DNA of 64,000 bases. It comes from Desulfacinum infernum DSM 9756 (lineage in GTDB: Bacteria > Desulfobacterota > Syntrophobacteria > Syntrophobacterales > DSM-9756). This document shows, piece after piece, positions 28,181-37,296 of this stretch. The DNA lies in contig NZ_FQVB01000009.1 of assembly GCF_900129305.1 (NCBI RefSeq), positions 90,689 to 154,688 of the forward strand, written 5' to 3'. Both the position numbers and the translations under genes were made by a program. The stretch's first letter is position 1; every line of letters starts with the position of its first letter. The notes beneath the pieces were generated by a model that was given only the letters and a program-made list of their open reading frames with translations, made no database searches and had not been told where the DNA came from.

Positions 28181-29308
28181 CTATTTTGTCAACATGGAGT
28201 GTATCAGGGCCGTGCGGCTTTTGACTCCAACCTTGGAATATATATTTTGCAGATGTTTCTTGACTGTTACCTCGGAGATGAACAGTTTCTCGGCAATCTC
28301 CGCATTCTTCATTCCCTTATATACATGGATCGCCACCTCCAATTCTCGCCTGCTTAGTTGAAATGCCTCGATCAACTGGTTGAAATCCAAGGGTTGTGGG
28401 GCCATTTCTTCAATGCTGACAACAAAGAAGGGCAGCTCTCCCTGGAGGGTGGCAAGGGTGACCATCTGGGATTTGACAAGATAACGGTGATGTTCGGTGT
28501 CCAGAATGATTCGTCTGCGTGGGGGAGCGGTTTTGTGATGGGGTCCCGTTGCCGGGCTTGCCGCCATTTCTCGACAATCCTGCAATAGTCTCGAATAGGC
28601 CTCGTGCTCGTCATTGTTACAAGCGGGCCCGCACAGGCGGCGCAGCGTTTTCGTGGCTTTGGCGTTCCTGTGGATCACGCGCAGGGAAGGATCAACCAGC
28701 AGGATGCCGATGTCCGACCAACTCTCGACAAATTGCAGGATCGTGTCCTTTAGTCTGATGAGTCGTCGAAGTTCGCTATGGGCAAGCGCATGGGAGAGAT
28801 AGGGAGACAGCCTCCGGGCCGTCGTCACCTCTCCATCGGCGAAACTTCGAGATTTCTTGGGGCGGGTCAGCACAATCCTTCCCATCAGGCGGCGGCCGTG
28901 GGTCAAGTTCACGACAAGCTTATAGTGGATTCCCTGGGGCTCCAGGAATTCTTTATAATATCGGCTGGATTCGATAAGTTTGTAGTCAACGGCCTGCACG
29001 GGGCGTCTGACCGTGAGCTCATCGACGCCCCGGCGGCCTAGCTGTAAAGGATCGAGTTTCCAGTAACAGCGTTGATAGTCTTGATTATATTTCTCCTCAA
29101 GGTTCCTCAGGATCACTGGAGAAAGCCGTCTTTCGGTCTCCCACGTCGACATTTCATCGGGAAGAAAGAATACGGCCCCCTCCGCCGGGATGCTGCGCCA
29201 CAGAGAATCCAGTACTTCCTGACTGACCAGGCGCGGATCTTCAGATTCCTCCGCGATTCGAAGCACATCGGCCACCACGGACAAGAGAGGAGAGCCCATG
29301 GATCCCAT
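28181..29308 (-). CDS. LuxR-family transcriptional regulator
   Basis: 375-aa regulator. The last 65 residues form a GerE/LuxR helix-turn-helix (FQLSRRELEVAIHVYKGMKN, then AEKLFISEVTVKKHLQNIYS). The N-terminal two thirds is a putative sensor region without a phospho-acceptor receiver domain; part of it (about residues 190-260) looks PAS-like. ATG 29308 with AAGGAG 8 bp upstream defines the start. The gene is AT-richer than its neighbours (26 of 60 bases G/C at 28921-28980). It lies between the PhsA-like enzyme and ALDH genes, all on the minus strand, and likely controls them. Confidence 0.87.
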   Translation of the reverse strand: MGSMGSPLLSVVADVLRIAEESEDPRLVSQEVLDSLWRSIPAEGAVFFLPDEMSTWETERRLSPVILRNLEEKYNQDYQRCYWKLDPLQLGRRGVDELTVRRPVQAVDYKLIESSRYYKEFLEPQGIHYKLVVNLTHGRRLMGRIVLTRPKKSRSFADGEVTTARRLSPYLSHALAHSELRRLIRLKDTILQFVESWSDIGILLVDPSLRVIHRNAKATKTLRRLCGPACNNDEHEAYSRLLQDCREMAASPATGPHHKTAPPRRRIILDTEHHRYLVKSQMVTLATLQGELPFFVVSIEEMAPQPLDFNQLIEAFQLSRRELEVAIHVYKGMKNAEIAEKLFISEVTVKKHLQNIYSKVGVKSRTALIHSMLTK

Positions 29309-29436
29309 TTGCCCATCTCCTTGGTCCCATTGAAACCGGCTGATCCAATGGGTCTGCGGCGAGACTGGCCGCCTTCTCTGCAGCGGCGGTAAGCGCGGGC
29401 AATCGCCCTGCCCATCGGGAAGGCTGGGCGGGGCCG

Positions 29437-31533
29437 CTAGGCGTCGGGGATCTTTCGCACACGGACGAAATGCTCCTGCATGGCCAGGGCCCCGCCCGCC
29501 GGATCCCAGAGACGCAACCCCCCGGGCATCAAGAGGTTGTCGGCCGCACCCTTGCCGAAGGCGCGGGATTCCACGGGAAGCGTATGGCCGAATCCGTGGA
29601 CCAGGAAGACGGCTTCCGGGTGGATGAAGTCGGTGATGTTCACCTTGATGCGGGCCGTGCGGCCATTGTTCGATATCTCCACCTCTTCGCCGTCGGCGAT
29701 CCCCATGGCGGCGGCCGCCTCCCTGTTCAGCCACAGGCGGTTTTCCGGCATCTGCTCGTGCAGCAAGGGGTTGTTCACCGTGTGGCCCTGGGTGTGCACC
29801 GGGCATCGCCCGAAGGTGATGCGGAACATCCCCTCGGGCGGCCTGGCGGGCGGGGTGTAGGGCTTGAGCGAGGGAAGGCCCTGCGCTTCCAGCCGCTCGC
29901 ACAGGATTTCGATCTTCCCGCTGGGCGTCTTGAACCGAAGCTCCTCCATGCTTCGGTACACCGGTTTGTCCGCCAGGGCCACCATGCCGGTGGCACGGAA
30001 GTCCTCCATGCTCACCCCTGTGCCCTCCAGTTGAAATTTCCAGATGTCTTCGACGGATTGGAAGGCGAGCGGCTTCAGATCGAGTTTTTCAGCCAAAGAA
30101 CAAAGGATCTCCCAATCGGCCTTGGTGTCGTACCGGGGTTCCTGGACCCGCTGGCGAAGGAAGAAATAGGGTTTGAGCCCATTCTTGCACGCCAGGATGG
30201 ATTCCCGTTCCAGGTAGGGAGACAGGGGCAGCACCACGTCAGAAAACCAAGCGGTGTCGCTCCAGCTGAAGGTGACCGAGACCAGAAAGTCCAGCTTCCG
30301 CCAGATTCTCTTGAGCGCGTCCTGGTCCGGGAAGCCCATCAGGGGGTCGTGGCGATAGGCGATATAAGCTTTCACGGGATAGGGATCTTCCGTTTCGATG
30401 GCCTGGAAAGCCAGATGCAACAAGCCGGGGCCGGAGTCGAAGTGTCCGTAGCGCCATCCCACCCCGTCGGCCCTCTTTTCTTGCGGTTTGGGAAACAGGT
30501 CGGCGAGCTTTCTGAGACCCTTTCGGCCTACGTCCGCGGGGGTGTTGGCCAAAGGGAGTCCGCCCTTGGCGCCGATGGAACCCAGGAGCGCGTTGATGAT
30601 GTAAGCCGAGCGGCAGACGTAGAAGGAATCGGAGTAACGCGCCGTCATCCAACCCGGGTGCCACAGGACGGCCGGCCGGGCATCGGCGAGCTCCCGGGCC
30701 AGGGCGATGATCCGGTGGGCGGCGATCCCCGTCTCGCCTTCAGCCCATTCGGGTGTATAGGGGCGGACGAACTCCTGCAGGCGGTCCAGGTCCTTGATCC
30801 AGCGCCTGGCGAACTTCTTGTCGTAGAGGCCGCGGGTCAGAAGCACATGGATCACCGCCAGATTGAAAGCATAGTCGGAACCCGGTCGGACCAGGAAGAA
30901 GTGATCCGCCTTGGCGGCCGTTCGGGTGGCCCGGATGTCGATTACCGTGAGCTTGGCGCCGTGGTCCAGGGCGGTCATCAGGTCGTTGACTTCTTTGACG
31001 TTGACGGCTTCCAGGATGTTTCTCGTCTGGAGCACCACATGCCGAGCGTTTCTGAGGTCATAGACGAGACCCTTGCGTCCGAAGCCGAACAGGGACTGGG
31101 CGGCGTGCTGGACGTTGCGGGCGCACGAAGCGTCATGGTTGGAGTAGTTGGGGGACCCCAGGCCGCGGACGAAGGCCTGGTGAAGGTCCCGGAAGGGGCC
31201 GCCCCGGTCGGAAAAGAGAACGGTTCGGGGGCCGAATTGTTCCATGACCTGCTGAAGCCGATGCGCCGTATAGTCCAGGGCCTCCTCCCAAGAAACACGG
31301 CGCCACCTGCCCTGGCCCCTTTCCCCGGTCCGGATCATGGGCGCCTGGGGGCGTTCATCGTCGTTGACCAGCGCAAGTCCGGCCGCCCCCCGGGCGCACA
31401 GGGCCCCCTCGATGCCGGAGGCGTGTGGATTGCCTTGAATATCCGTGCACATCCCGTCTTCGACGCATGCCTGGATGGGGCAGCGCACGGAACACATGCC
31501 GCAGATGCTGTAGATCTTCCCGCCTGCCATCAT
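29437..31533 (-). CDS. Orphan cytoplasmic molybdo/tungsto-oxidoreductase, thiosulfate/polysulfide reductase (PhsA/PsrA)-like
   Basis: Bis-MGD enzyme of 698 aa. N-terminal [4Fe-4S] ligands CGMCSVRCPIQAC...CARG and segments such as YPVKAYIAYRHDPL and CPVHTQGHT align by eye with PhsA. The probable metal ligand is the Cys in NHDASCARN near residue 135. Unlike PhsA/PsrA it has no Tat signal, and no iron-sulfur or membrane subunit is encoded nearby. It would therefore be a cytoplasmic single-subunit enzyme of unknown substrate. ATG 31533 follows GGGAG; an upstream TTG at 31569 is possible. A perfect TATGTC palindrome lies 86 bp upstream of the start codon. Confidence 0.85.
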   Translation of the reverse strand: MMAGGKIYSICGMCSVRCPIQACVEDGMCTDIQGNPHASGIEGALCARGAAGLALVNDDERPQAPMIRTGERGQGRWRRVSWEEALDYTAHRLQQVMEQFGPRTVLFSDRGGPFRDLHQAFVRGLGSPNYSNHDASCARNVQHAAQSLFGFGRKGLVYDLRNARHVVLQTRNILEAVNVKEVNDLMTALDHGAKLTVIDIRATRTAAKADHFFLVRPGSDYAFNLAVIHVLLTRGLYDKKFARRWIKDLDRLQEFVRPYTPEWAEGETGIAAHRIIALARELADARPAVLWHPGWMTARYSDSFYVCRSAYIINALLGSIGAKGGLPLANTPADVGRKGLRKLADLFPKPQEKRADGVGWRYGHFDSGPGLLHLAFQAIETEDPYPVKAYIAYRHDPLMGFPDQDALKRIWRKLDFLVSVTFSWSDTAWFSDVVLPLSPYLERESILACKNGLKPYFFLRQRVQEPRYDTKADWEILCSLAEKLDLKPLAFQSVEDIWKFQLEGTGVSMEDFRATGMVALADKPVYRSMEELRFKTPSGKIEILCERLEAQGLPSLKPYTPPARPPEGMFRITFGRCPVHTQGHTVNNPLLHEQMPENRLWLNREAAAAMGIADGEEVEISNNGRTARIKVNITDFIHPEAVFLVHGFGHTLPVESRAFGKGAADNLLMPGGLRLWDPAGGALAMQEHFVRVRKIPDA

Positions 31534-31618
31534 GGTCTCCCGTTGATCGTCCTGTTCGGTCCGTCTCAAGGCTGTTCACCGGGGGATCCTTCCTGCGCGT
31601 GGGATCGCCCGCTTTCCA

Positions 31619-31636
31619 TATGTCATACACGACATA
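31619..31636 (-). promoter_or_regulatory. Perfect TATGTC-N6-GACATA operator (site d) upstream of the PhsA-like gene
   Basis: TATGTC (31619-31624), six bases, GACATA (31631-31636). It is a perfect match to sites a and f. The wtpC gene ends about 95 bp away on the other side, so the site must serve the PhsA-like gene. On the minus strand TATTAT overlaps its upstream edge and could be part of the -10. Confidence 0.68.
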
Positions 31637-31729
31637 ATAGATAGCGGATTTCCGCCCCCTTTGTCCAGGGGCATTCCCTTTCTCGGGGTCCCGAACCCCC
31701 GCAGGACGCGCGGTGAACCCTCTTGGTCT

Positions 31730-32767
31730 TCAGATGACGTGGATCGCTTCGGGGGGAACGGCCACGGTCACCCGCCTTCCTGCACAAAGCCCCATCCGGT
31801 GGGCTTCCCTTGCCGGCAGGTGGGCTGTGAGGCGCACGGAGTCGACGGACACGGTGAGTCGGCAGGTGAAGCCGTGGTCCAAGCATTCCGCGATGGTGCC
31901 CGAAAACAGATTGGGGTGGGGTGCCCGGGCGGATTCCGGCCATATCTCCACATGTTCGGGCCGGAACGCCACCTTTCCCGACTCCCGGCCCTGGGGCCGC
32001 GGGAGTCGCATCCGCAGATTCCGCACCAGGGCGTGGGGGCCTTGAAAGCGAGCCCGGAACAGGTTTTTCATGCCCACGAAGCGGGCCACGAAGGGGGAGG
32101 CGGGTCGTAGGAAGATGTCCCGGACCTCACCCACCTGTTCCAGGCGCCCCCGGTTCATGACCGCCCCCCGATTGCCCAGGGCCAGGGCTTCGGTGAAGTC
32201 GTGGGTGACCATGAAGAACGTGGCGCCCGTGGAGTTGCGGATTCTCCTGAGCAACCCCCCCATCTCCTCGCGAAAGGCCGGATCCAGGGCGGAAAGGGGT
32301 TCATCCAAAAGAAGCAACGAAGGCTGAACGGCCAGGGCCCGGACCAGGGCCACGCGCTGCCTTTCGCCGCCGCTCAGGTGAAGGGGGCGTCTTTCCAGCA
32401 GATGCCCGATGCGAAGCTCTTCCACCAGACGGTCCAGAAGGGCCTCGGTCCCCGGACCCGTCCGATTCTTGAACCTGAGGCCATACCGGATGTTTTCACG
32501 GACCGTAAGGTGCGGGAAAAGGGATTGGTCCTGGTAGACGATACCGACCTCCCGTCGTTCAGGGGGCAGCCGGGTCACGTCGCGGGCGCCGATGAAGATA
32601 CGACCGTCGGCGACGGGCACCAATCCCGCGATGGCCTCCAGGAGCAGCGTCTTGCCGGCGCCGGTGGGGCCCATGAGGACGAAGAAATCCCCCTCGCCCA
32701 CCGTGAGACAGAGTGGGCCCATTGGGAAGGACGAAACCGAAAGGCTCAGATTGTCGAGGCGGATCAT
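31730..32767 (-). CDS. Tungstate/molybdate ABC transporter ATPase (WtpC/ModC-like)
   Basis: 345-aa ATPase with Walker A GPTGAGKT, signature LSGGERQRV, Walker B LLLLDEPLSALD, and a C-terminal regulatory extension of about 110 residues in the position of the TOBE domain of ModC/WtpC. It overlaps the permease gene by 4 bp (ATGA), and a Wtp-type binding-protein gene precedes both. Together they form a complete importer for tungstate and/or molybdate. Confidence 0.88.
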   Translation of the reverse strand: MIRLDNLSLSVSSFPMGPLCLTVGEGDFFVLMGPTGAGKTLLLEAIAGLVPVADGRIFIGARDVTRLPPERREVGIVYQDQSLFPHLTVRENIRYGLRFKNRTGPGTEALLDRLVEELRIGHLLERRPLHLSGGERQRVALVRALAVQPSLLLLDEPLSALDPAFREEMGGLLRRIRNSTGATFFMVTHDFTEALALGNRGAVMNRGRLEQVGEVRDIFLRPASPFVARFVGMKNLFRARFQGPHALVRNLRMRLPRPQGRESGKVAFRPEHVEIWPESARAPHPNLFSGTIAECLDHGFTCRLTVSVDSVRLTAHLPAREAHRMGLCAGRRVTVAVPPEAIHVI

Positions 32768-33549
32768 TCTTCCTTCCGTTGCCGGAGGGTGAGCGCGCGC
32801 AGCGCCGCGAACAGTACAAGACACACGCCCACCAGCCAGACCGCCACGGGCTGGGAATAGCGCAGGCCGTAGCCCTCGAAACGCTCGTAGATCAACACGG
32901 GGGCGGTCATGGGGTGGTAGGCCACGATCACCACGGCGCCGAATTCGCTGATGGCCCGGGCGCTGCTCATGATCAGGCCCGCCACCACGCTGCGCCAGCT
33001 CAAGGGCAGGGTGATGCGCAGGAAGGTTTCGGCCATGGAGGCCCCCAGGCTCCGCGACACATTTTCCAGCCTCGGAGAAACCGCCTCGAAGCCGTCCCGC
33101 ACCGTATTGATGTAAAAGGGCAGCCCCACAAAGGTGAGCACCACGATGATCCCCGTCACGCTGCCCAGGATCCTCACGCCAGCCTGGAGGAGGATTCGGC
33201 CCAGGGCATGGTCCCGACCCGCCACGCCCAGCACGGCGATTCCCACCACGGGATGGGGGATGACCACGGGCAGGTCGACGATGGCTTCCAGCCATCGCTT
33301 TCCCCTGAAATCGAACCGGGCCAGCAGATAGGCCAACGGTGTTCCCAGGATGAAGGCGATGGCGGCGGAGGCGCCCGAGGCGAGGAGGCTCAGGCGGATG
33401 GCACGGACCACCTCGCCGTCTTTCAAGGTCCGGGCAAGGGCTGCGGGCGGCGAGGATGTCATCAGTTCCCACAAGGGAAGCAGGATGAAGGCCAAGACGA
33501 GGCCCCCGCAGCACAGGGTCAGGTGGTGAAAGGGGCCCTTGTAGCGCAT
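32764..33549 (-). CDS. Tungstate/molybdate ABC transporter permease (WtpB/ModB-like)
   Basis: 261-aa inner-membrane permease with about six hydrophobic segments and the cytoplasmic EAA-type loop ENVSRSLGASMAETFLRITL that docks to the ATPase. PVVIPHPVVGIAVL and ARAISEFGAVVI are typical of ModB/WtpB permeases. The stop codon overlaps the ATPase start, and the gene lies 9 bp after the binding-protein gene. Confidence 0.9.
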   Translation of the reverse strand: MRYKGPFHHLTLCCGGLVLAFILLPLWELMTSSPPAALARTLKDGEVVRAIRLSLLASGASAAIAFILGTPLAYLLARFDFRGKRWLEAIVDLPVVIPHPVVGIAVLGVAGRDHALGRILLQAGVRILGSVTGIIVVLTFVGLPFYINTVRDGFEAVSPRLENVSRSLGASMAETFLRITLPLSWRSVVAGLIMSSARAISEFGAVVIVAYHPMTAPVLIYERFEGYGLRYSQPVAVWLVGVCLVLFAALRALTLRQRKEE

Positions 33550-33558
33550 GGCGGATCC

Positions 33559-34545
33559 CTACTCTCTGACCTCCACCAGGGGTTTGAGGACTTGGGGCAG
33601 CCGGTCCCACATCTCCTCGGACGGGACCCGGCAAAGGACGAAGGGGGGCTGGCCCATGGTTTTCAGGATCTTCAATCCCCCTTCGGGATCCAGCATGTAC
33701 GACAGAAAGGCCACGGCCGCTTCCCGGTTGGGGGAGGATTTGACCAGAGTGACTCCGTACGTACAGGACTTGCCCCGCATCTCCATGAAAGTACCGGGCT
33801 CCTTGCCGGCGACCTTGACCACGGCCTGGGCATAAAAGGAATCGTGGGCGTAGTTTCCCAGGTTGATGCGATCGGGCAGGGTGACGTACTTCAGGCGGTG
33901 TTGGACGGCCACGGAGAGATACTCCCAGGCGTAGTCCATGTTGCCGGTCTGGAGCAGGCTGATGAGTTCGACGGACTTGGGTCGGATGTTTTCCCGGGGA
34001 CGGTTGGCGAGTAGCTTGTCGTAGAGACCGGGGACGCCGTAATGCTTCTCAGCCAGTTGCAGGACCATGAGGGCGCGATAGCCGCAGGGGTCCAGATCGG
34101 GGTCCGAATGGCCCCAGACGACGCCCTCGCGCTGGAGAATCCGATACCAGTTCTGGGCGTTCACTTCCCCGGCGAAGCGGCTTTTGTCCGTGTAGCAGAG
34201 CACGAGCTGGTTGGAAGCGAATCGGATGTTCCAATCGGCATATCGGGGGAAGAGGATCTTGTCGATCACCTGGTAGTCGGCCGAGGCCATGATGTCACAG
34301 GGCTTGTGCAACTCCGAGATCTTCCGGGCCGCCTTTGAGCTTCCACTGGCTTCCCGAAGGATGTCCACCTTGGGGTGCTTCGCTTCAAAGGCCTTTTCCA
34401 TGGCTTCGAAGGGAACGGAAAGGCTGCCGGCGTGAAAGATGATCACCTTTCCTTCCAGTTCGGCCGCCGCGTGGGAAGGCATTGCGGCGAGCAGGATCGC
34501 CAGGAGCAATCCCCTCCATTGAATCGGGTTTTCGAGCCTTCTCAT
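33559..34545 (-). CDS. Tungstate/molybdate-binding protein (WtpA-like)
   Basis: Periplasmic binding protein of 328 aa with a signal peptide (about residues 1-28, ending in SHAAAE). The mature start [20 protein letters not shown], followed by [12 protein letters not shown] and [12 protein letters not shown], is the WtpA/ModA-like signature. WtpA proteins known from archaea bind both tungstate and molybdate, tungstate more tightly. ATG 34545 has AAGGAGG upstream. It is the first gene of the Wtp unit and is divergent from the ModE-like gene, with variant operators between them. Confidence 0.9.
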   Translation of the reverse strand: MRRLENPIQWRGLLLAILLAAMPSHAAAELEGKVIIFHAGSLSVPFEAMEKAFEAKHPKVDILREASGSSKAARKISELHKPCDIMASADYQVIDKILFPRYADWNIRFASNQLVLCYTDKSRFAGEVNAQNWYRILQREGVVWGHSDPDLDPCGYRALMVLQLAEKHYGVPGLYDKLLANRPRENIRPKSVELISLLQTGNMDYAWEYLSVAVQHRLKYVTLPDRINLGNYAHDSFYAQAVVKVAGKEPGTFMEMRGKSCTYGVTLVKSSPNREAAVAFLSYMLDPEGGLKILKTMGQPPFVLCRVPSEEMWDRLPQVLKPLVEVRE

Positions 34546-34644
34546 GGCCTACGCCTCCTTGTTCGAGTATTGGCCGCCTTGGAACCGTTGACACATCCCT
34601 TGCCTGAAAGGCCTCAGGCCGCCTCCTTCCGACATTTACACACA

Positions 34645-34693
34645 GATGTCAATGGACATGCACAATTAGGATATATGTCGCATAGAGCACATA
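34645..34693. promoter_or_regulatory. Variant operators (site e) in the divergent wtpA / ModE-like intergenic region
   Basis: Two weaker forms of the shared palindrome. GATGTC-N4-GACATG lies at 34645-34660, with a spacer 2 bp shorter than elsewhere. TATGTC-N8-CACATA lies at 34674-34693, with a spacer 2 bp longer and one changed half-site base. They lie about 100-150 bp before wtpA and about 260-310 bp before the ModE-like start, so they could serve either direction. No other feature is clear in this 410-bp region. Confidence 0.45.
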
Positions 34694-34955
34694 CCATCGG
34701 GCCCTGCCCCTGTCAACGGAAATCCACGCACTCTTGAAGCCTCCGGCCGCTTGGAAAGGCGCCAGGGCAAGGGCCTTTCCATTGACGGTGCGCAACCGCG
34801 ATGCTAGCAGTTATGTGGATGGGGACAAAGCTGTCGCCGCTCCGGTGATCCTCCCTGGTGGGGGGCGCGGCCGGGCGGGTCGGCATAGGGCGAAACGCGG
34901 GGCTTACCGGGAGGTGTCTGTGCAGGATGGAGGGAGCAGGGAGTGGAGACCGCGC

Positions 34956-35345
34956 ATGCGGCTCCACCTGTGGCTGGAGACCGAAGACGGGCAGATTTTC
35001 GGGCTCGGCCGGGCGCAACTCCTGGCGAAGATCGCCGCCTACGGTTCCCTGAAAAAGGCGGCGGAAGATTTGGGCATGTCCTATCGGGCCGCTTGGGGCA
35101 AGATCAAGAAGACGGAGAACGTCATCGGTTCCAAGTTGATTGTTCGCAGCGGGCCTCGAAGGGACGGCTACGAGTTGACGGATCTGGGCAAGGCGCTGCT
35201 GGAGGCATTTGACGTCTGGTACGGCGAAGTGGAGCGGATGGCGCTGGAGAGGGCTCGGACTCTTTTCCCTTGGCCCATCGAGGGCTTCGGGAGGGATCCC
35301 GAGAGATCTTCGGAGCCGGGAACCACCGAGGTCGATTCCGGATAG
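34956..35345 (+). CDS. ModE-type DNA-binding protein lacking the oxyanion-sensing domain
   Basis: 129-aa protein matching only the N-terminal winged helix-turn-helix of ModE, the molybdate/tungstate regulator: MRLHLWLETEDGQIFGLGRA, then GSLKKAAEDLGMSYRAAWGK. E. coli ModE has two further C-terminal TOBE domains that bind molybdate; here about 35 residues follow the HTH and none resembles TOBE. The start is ATG 34956 (GGAG upstream); GTG 34920 after GGGAGG would add 12 residues. It lies between the two oxyanion importers, its stop 6 bp from the end of the converging tupC gene. It is the best candidate to bind the TATGTC palindromes. Confidence 0.85.
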   Translation: MRLHLWLETEDGQIFGLGRAQLLAKIAAYGSLKKAAEDLGMSYRAAWGKIKKTENVIGSKLIVRSGPRRDGYELTDLGKALLEAFDVWYGEVERMALERARTLFPWPIEGFGRDPERSSEPGTTEVDSG

Positions 35346-35351
35346 GGCGCC

Positions 35352-36398
35352 TCAGGAGAACCACGCCACGTCATGGGCCGGGAAGATGAGTTCCACGCGC
35401 TGACCGGGATAGAACGGGGCGGGGCGCAATCCCCGGGAGGGGGGGAGTGTGGCCGTGAAGAGACTTCGGCCCACGGCCACGGTGGCCAGGATGTGCCCGC
35501 CGGCCCGTTCCAGGGTGAGTCGGAGCAGGGTTCCTGCAATGCGACAGGCCCCGTCGTACGGAGCGGAGGCGGGCGAGGAGTCCGAAGAGTCTTCCAAGAC
35601 ATGTTCCAATGCGAGGCGGTCGGGGGGAATGAGGGCCATGGCATTGGGCCCGGGGGCTCCGGGCAGGACGAGCTCCTGGCCGTCTTCCAGGCGCTTTGCC
35701 CAAAGGTCCTGACCGCACTGCCGCCAGGGGCCCAGGATGATGTTTTCCGCTCCGGTGCCCGCCAGGCGGCCCTTGAGAAGGTGAAGCATGCCGTCGCAGA
35801 CCTCGAAGAGCCAGTGGCGGTCGTGGCTGGCCACCACGATGGTGGTGCCCCATTCCCGCTGGGCCCGCAGAGCCGCCTCCCGGATCCTTTGCGCGCTTTC
35901 CATGTCCACGCTGGCCGTGGGCTCGTCCAGCAAAAGCACCTTGGGCCGAAGGACCAGGCGGGCCGCGAGAGCCACGCGCTGGGCTTCGCCTCCCGAAAGC
36001 TCAAACCAGCGGCGCCGAAGAAAGGCCCGGGGGGGAAGTCCCACCCATTCCAGGGCCTCGGCGGCCCGCTTTTCCAGGCTCTCGGTATCTCCCCGGACCT
36101 TGAGGCCATAAGCCACGTTGGCCAGAACCGTCCGTTTGAGGAGATAGGGCTCCTGGCCCAGAAGGGTTACCTGGAACCGGGCGTCTTCGTTTCCCGCGTT
36201 GCCTTCCTCGGGATAGTAGACGATCCGCCCGCGGCTGGGAGGTTCCACGAAGGCCAGCAGCCGGAGCAGGGTGCTTTTGCCGCTTCCGTTGGGGCCGATG
36301 AGGCCCACGATCTTGTGGCGCTCGATGGTCAAACGATCCAGGCGCAGGACCGTCTGGGTGCCGTAGCGATGCCGCAGCCCTTCCACAAGGTAGATCAT
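35352..36398 (-). CDS. tupC: Tungstate ABC transporter ATPase (TupC-like)
   Basis: 348-aa ATPase with Walker A GPNGSGKST, signature LSGGEAQRV and Walker B VLLLDEPTASVD. The C-terminal extension of about 120 residues resembles the TOBE-type domains of oxyanion ATPases. It lies 10 bp after the TupB permease gene and converges on the ModE-like gene. TupABC systems are selective for tungstate in characterised bacteria. Confidence 0.87.
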   Translation of the reverse strand: MIYLVEGLRHRYGTQTVLRLDRLTIERHKIVGLIGPNGSGKSTLLRLLAFVEPPSRGRIVYYPEEGNAGNEDARFQVTLLGQEPYLLKRTVLANVAYGLKVRGDTESLEKRAAEALEWVGLPPRAFLRRRWFELSGGEAQRVALAARLVLRPKVLLLDEPTASVDMESAQRIREAALRAQREWGTTIVVASHDRHWLFEVCDGMLHLLKGRLAGTGAENIILGPWRQCGQDLWAKRLEDGQELVLPGAPGPNAMALIPPDRLALEHVLEDSSDSSPASAPYDGACRIAGTLLRLTLERAGGHILATVAVGRSLFTATLPPSRGLRPAPFYPGQRVELIFPAHDVAWFS

Positions 36399-36408
36399 CG
36401 CGGCGGAC

Positions 36409-37098
36409 TCACGCTCTTTTTCTCAGGATAGCCAGGGATACGTTGACCACGAAGGCGATGGCCATGAGCACGAGGCCCAGGGCCACGCCCATGGCGAACT
36501 CCCCCTTGCCCGTCTCCAGGGCGATGGCGGTGGTCATGGTGCGGGTGTGCCACTTGATGTTTCCGCCCACCATCATGGAGATGCCCACCTCCGTGAGGAC
36601 CCGGCCGTAGGCGGTCAGGGCCGCCGCGATGACCCCGTGGCGCGCTTCCCAGATGCTGGTCAAGAGCACCTGGCGGCCGCGGGCTCCCAGGCTGAGGAGG
36701 CTGATGCGGAGCTGGCGGTCCAGGCTTTCGATGGCGGTGGCCGTGAGGGCGATCACCACGGGGAGGGCCAAGATGGTCTGACCCACGGCGATGGCCGCCG
36801 GGGTGAACAAGAGGCCCAGCTCCCCCAGCGGGCCGCGGCGGGAAACGAAGGCATAGACCAACAGGCCGATGAGCACGGTGGGAAAGGCCAGACACGTGTC
36901 CACCACCGTTCGTACGGCCCGTTTCCCCCGGAAATCGCGATAGCCGAGAAGAAACCCCGAGGGGATGCCCAGGATGAGGCTGGCCGCCATGGACCAGCTC
37001 GTCACCGTGAGCGTGGTCTCGATGGCGGAAAACGTTTCCGGATGGCCTCCGACCAAGAGGTGCAGGGCCTTGATAAAACCTTCGGTCAAATAGTCCAT
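36409..37098 (-). CDS. tupB: Tungstate ABC transporter permease (TupB-like)
   Basis: 229-aa inner-membrane permease with about five or six hydrophobic segments and the ATPase-docking loop ISLLSLGARGRQVLLTSIWE. The segment SRRGPLGELGLLFTPAAIA is typical of TupB. No good Shine-Dalgarno precedes ATG 37098. A repeat-containing gap of 198 bp separates it from the TupA gene, so expression may be lower than that of the binding proteins. Confidence 0.88.
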   Translation of the reverse strand: MDYLTEGFIKALHLLVGGHPETFSAIETTLTVTSWSMAASLILGIPSGFLLGYRDFRGKRAVRTVVDTCLAFPTVLIGLLVYAFVSRRGPLGELGLLFTPAAIAVGQTILALPVVIALTATAIESLDRQLRISLLSLGARGRQVLLTSIWEARHGVIAAALTAYGRVLTEVGISMMVGGNIKWHTRTMTTAIALETGKGEFAMGVALGLVLMAIAFVVNVSLAILRKRA

Positions 37099-37137
37099 GG
37101 GCCGTGTTCAGAATCTTACCCGGTTTCTGTGTCAAGG

Positions 37138-37225
37138 CGCTTGGCGGGCGGGGATAAACCCCGCCCCTACCCGACAGGCCAAGGTCTTTCCTGTAATGGC
37201 GGGCCTTGTGTCCGGCCGCCGGGGC
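37138..37225. repeat. Family A hairpin repeat inside the tup operon
   Basis: GGCGGGGATAAACCCCGCC hairpin followed by a degenerate second hairpin (TGGCGGGCC...). It lies between tupA and tupB and could act as a stabilising or attenuating hairpin on the operon mRNA. Confidence 0.65.
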
Positions 37226-37296
37226 TTATAACATGGATTGCCCCGGCGGGGAAACAACTTCCAGGAGTTTTGCTGATTCCAGGGGATTTCCCCGTC

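Noticed and set aside
29437..31533. Acetylene hydratase
   Set aside because: A W-controlled cytoplasmic enzyme near an aldehyde dehydrogenase fits the idea, but the Cys-Asp pair needed beside the cluster reads Cys-Ser here, and overall resemblance is to PhsA.
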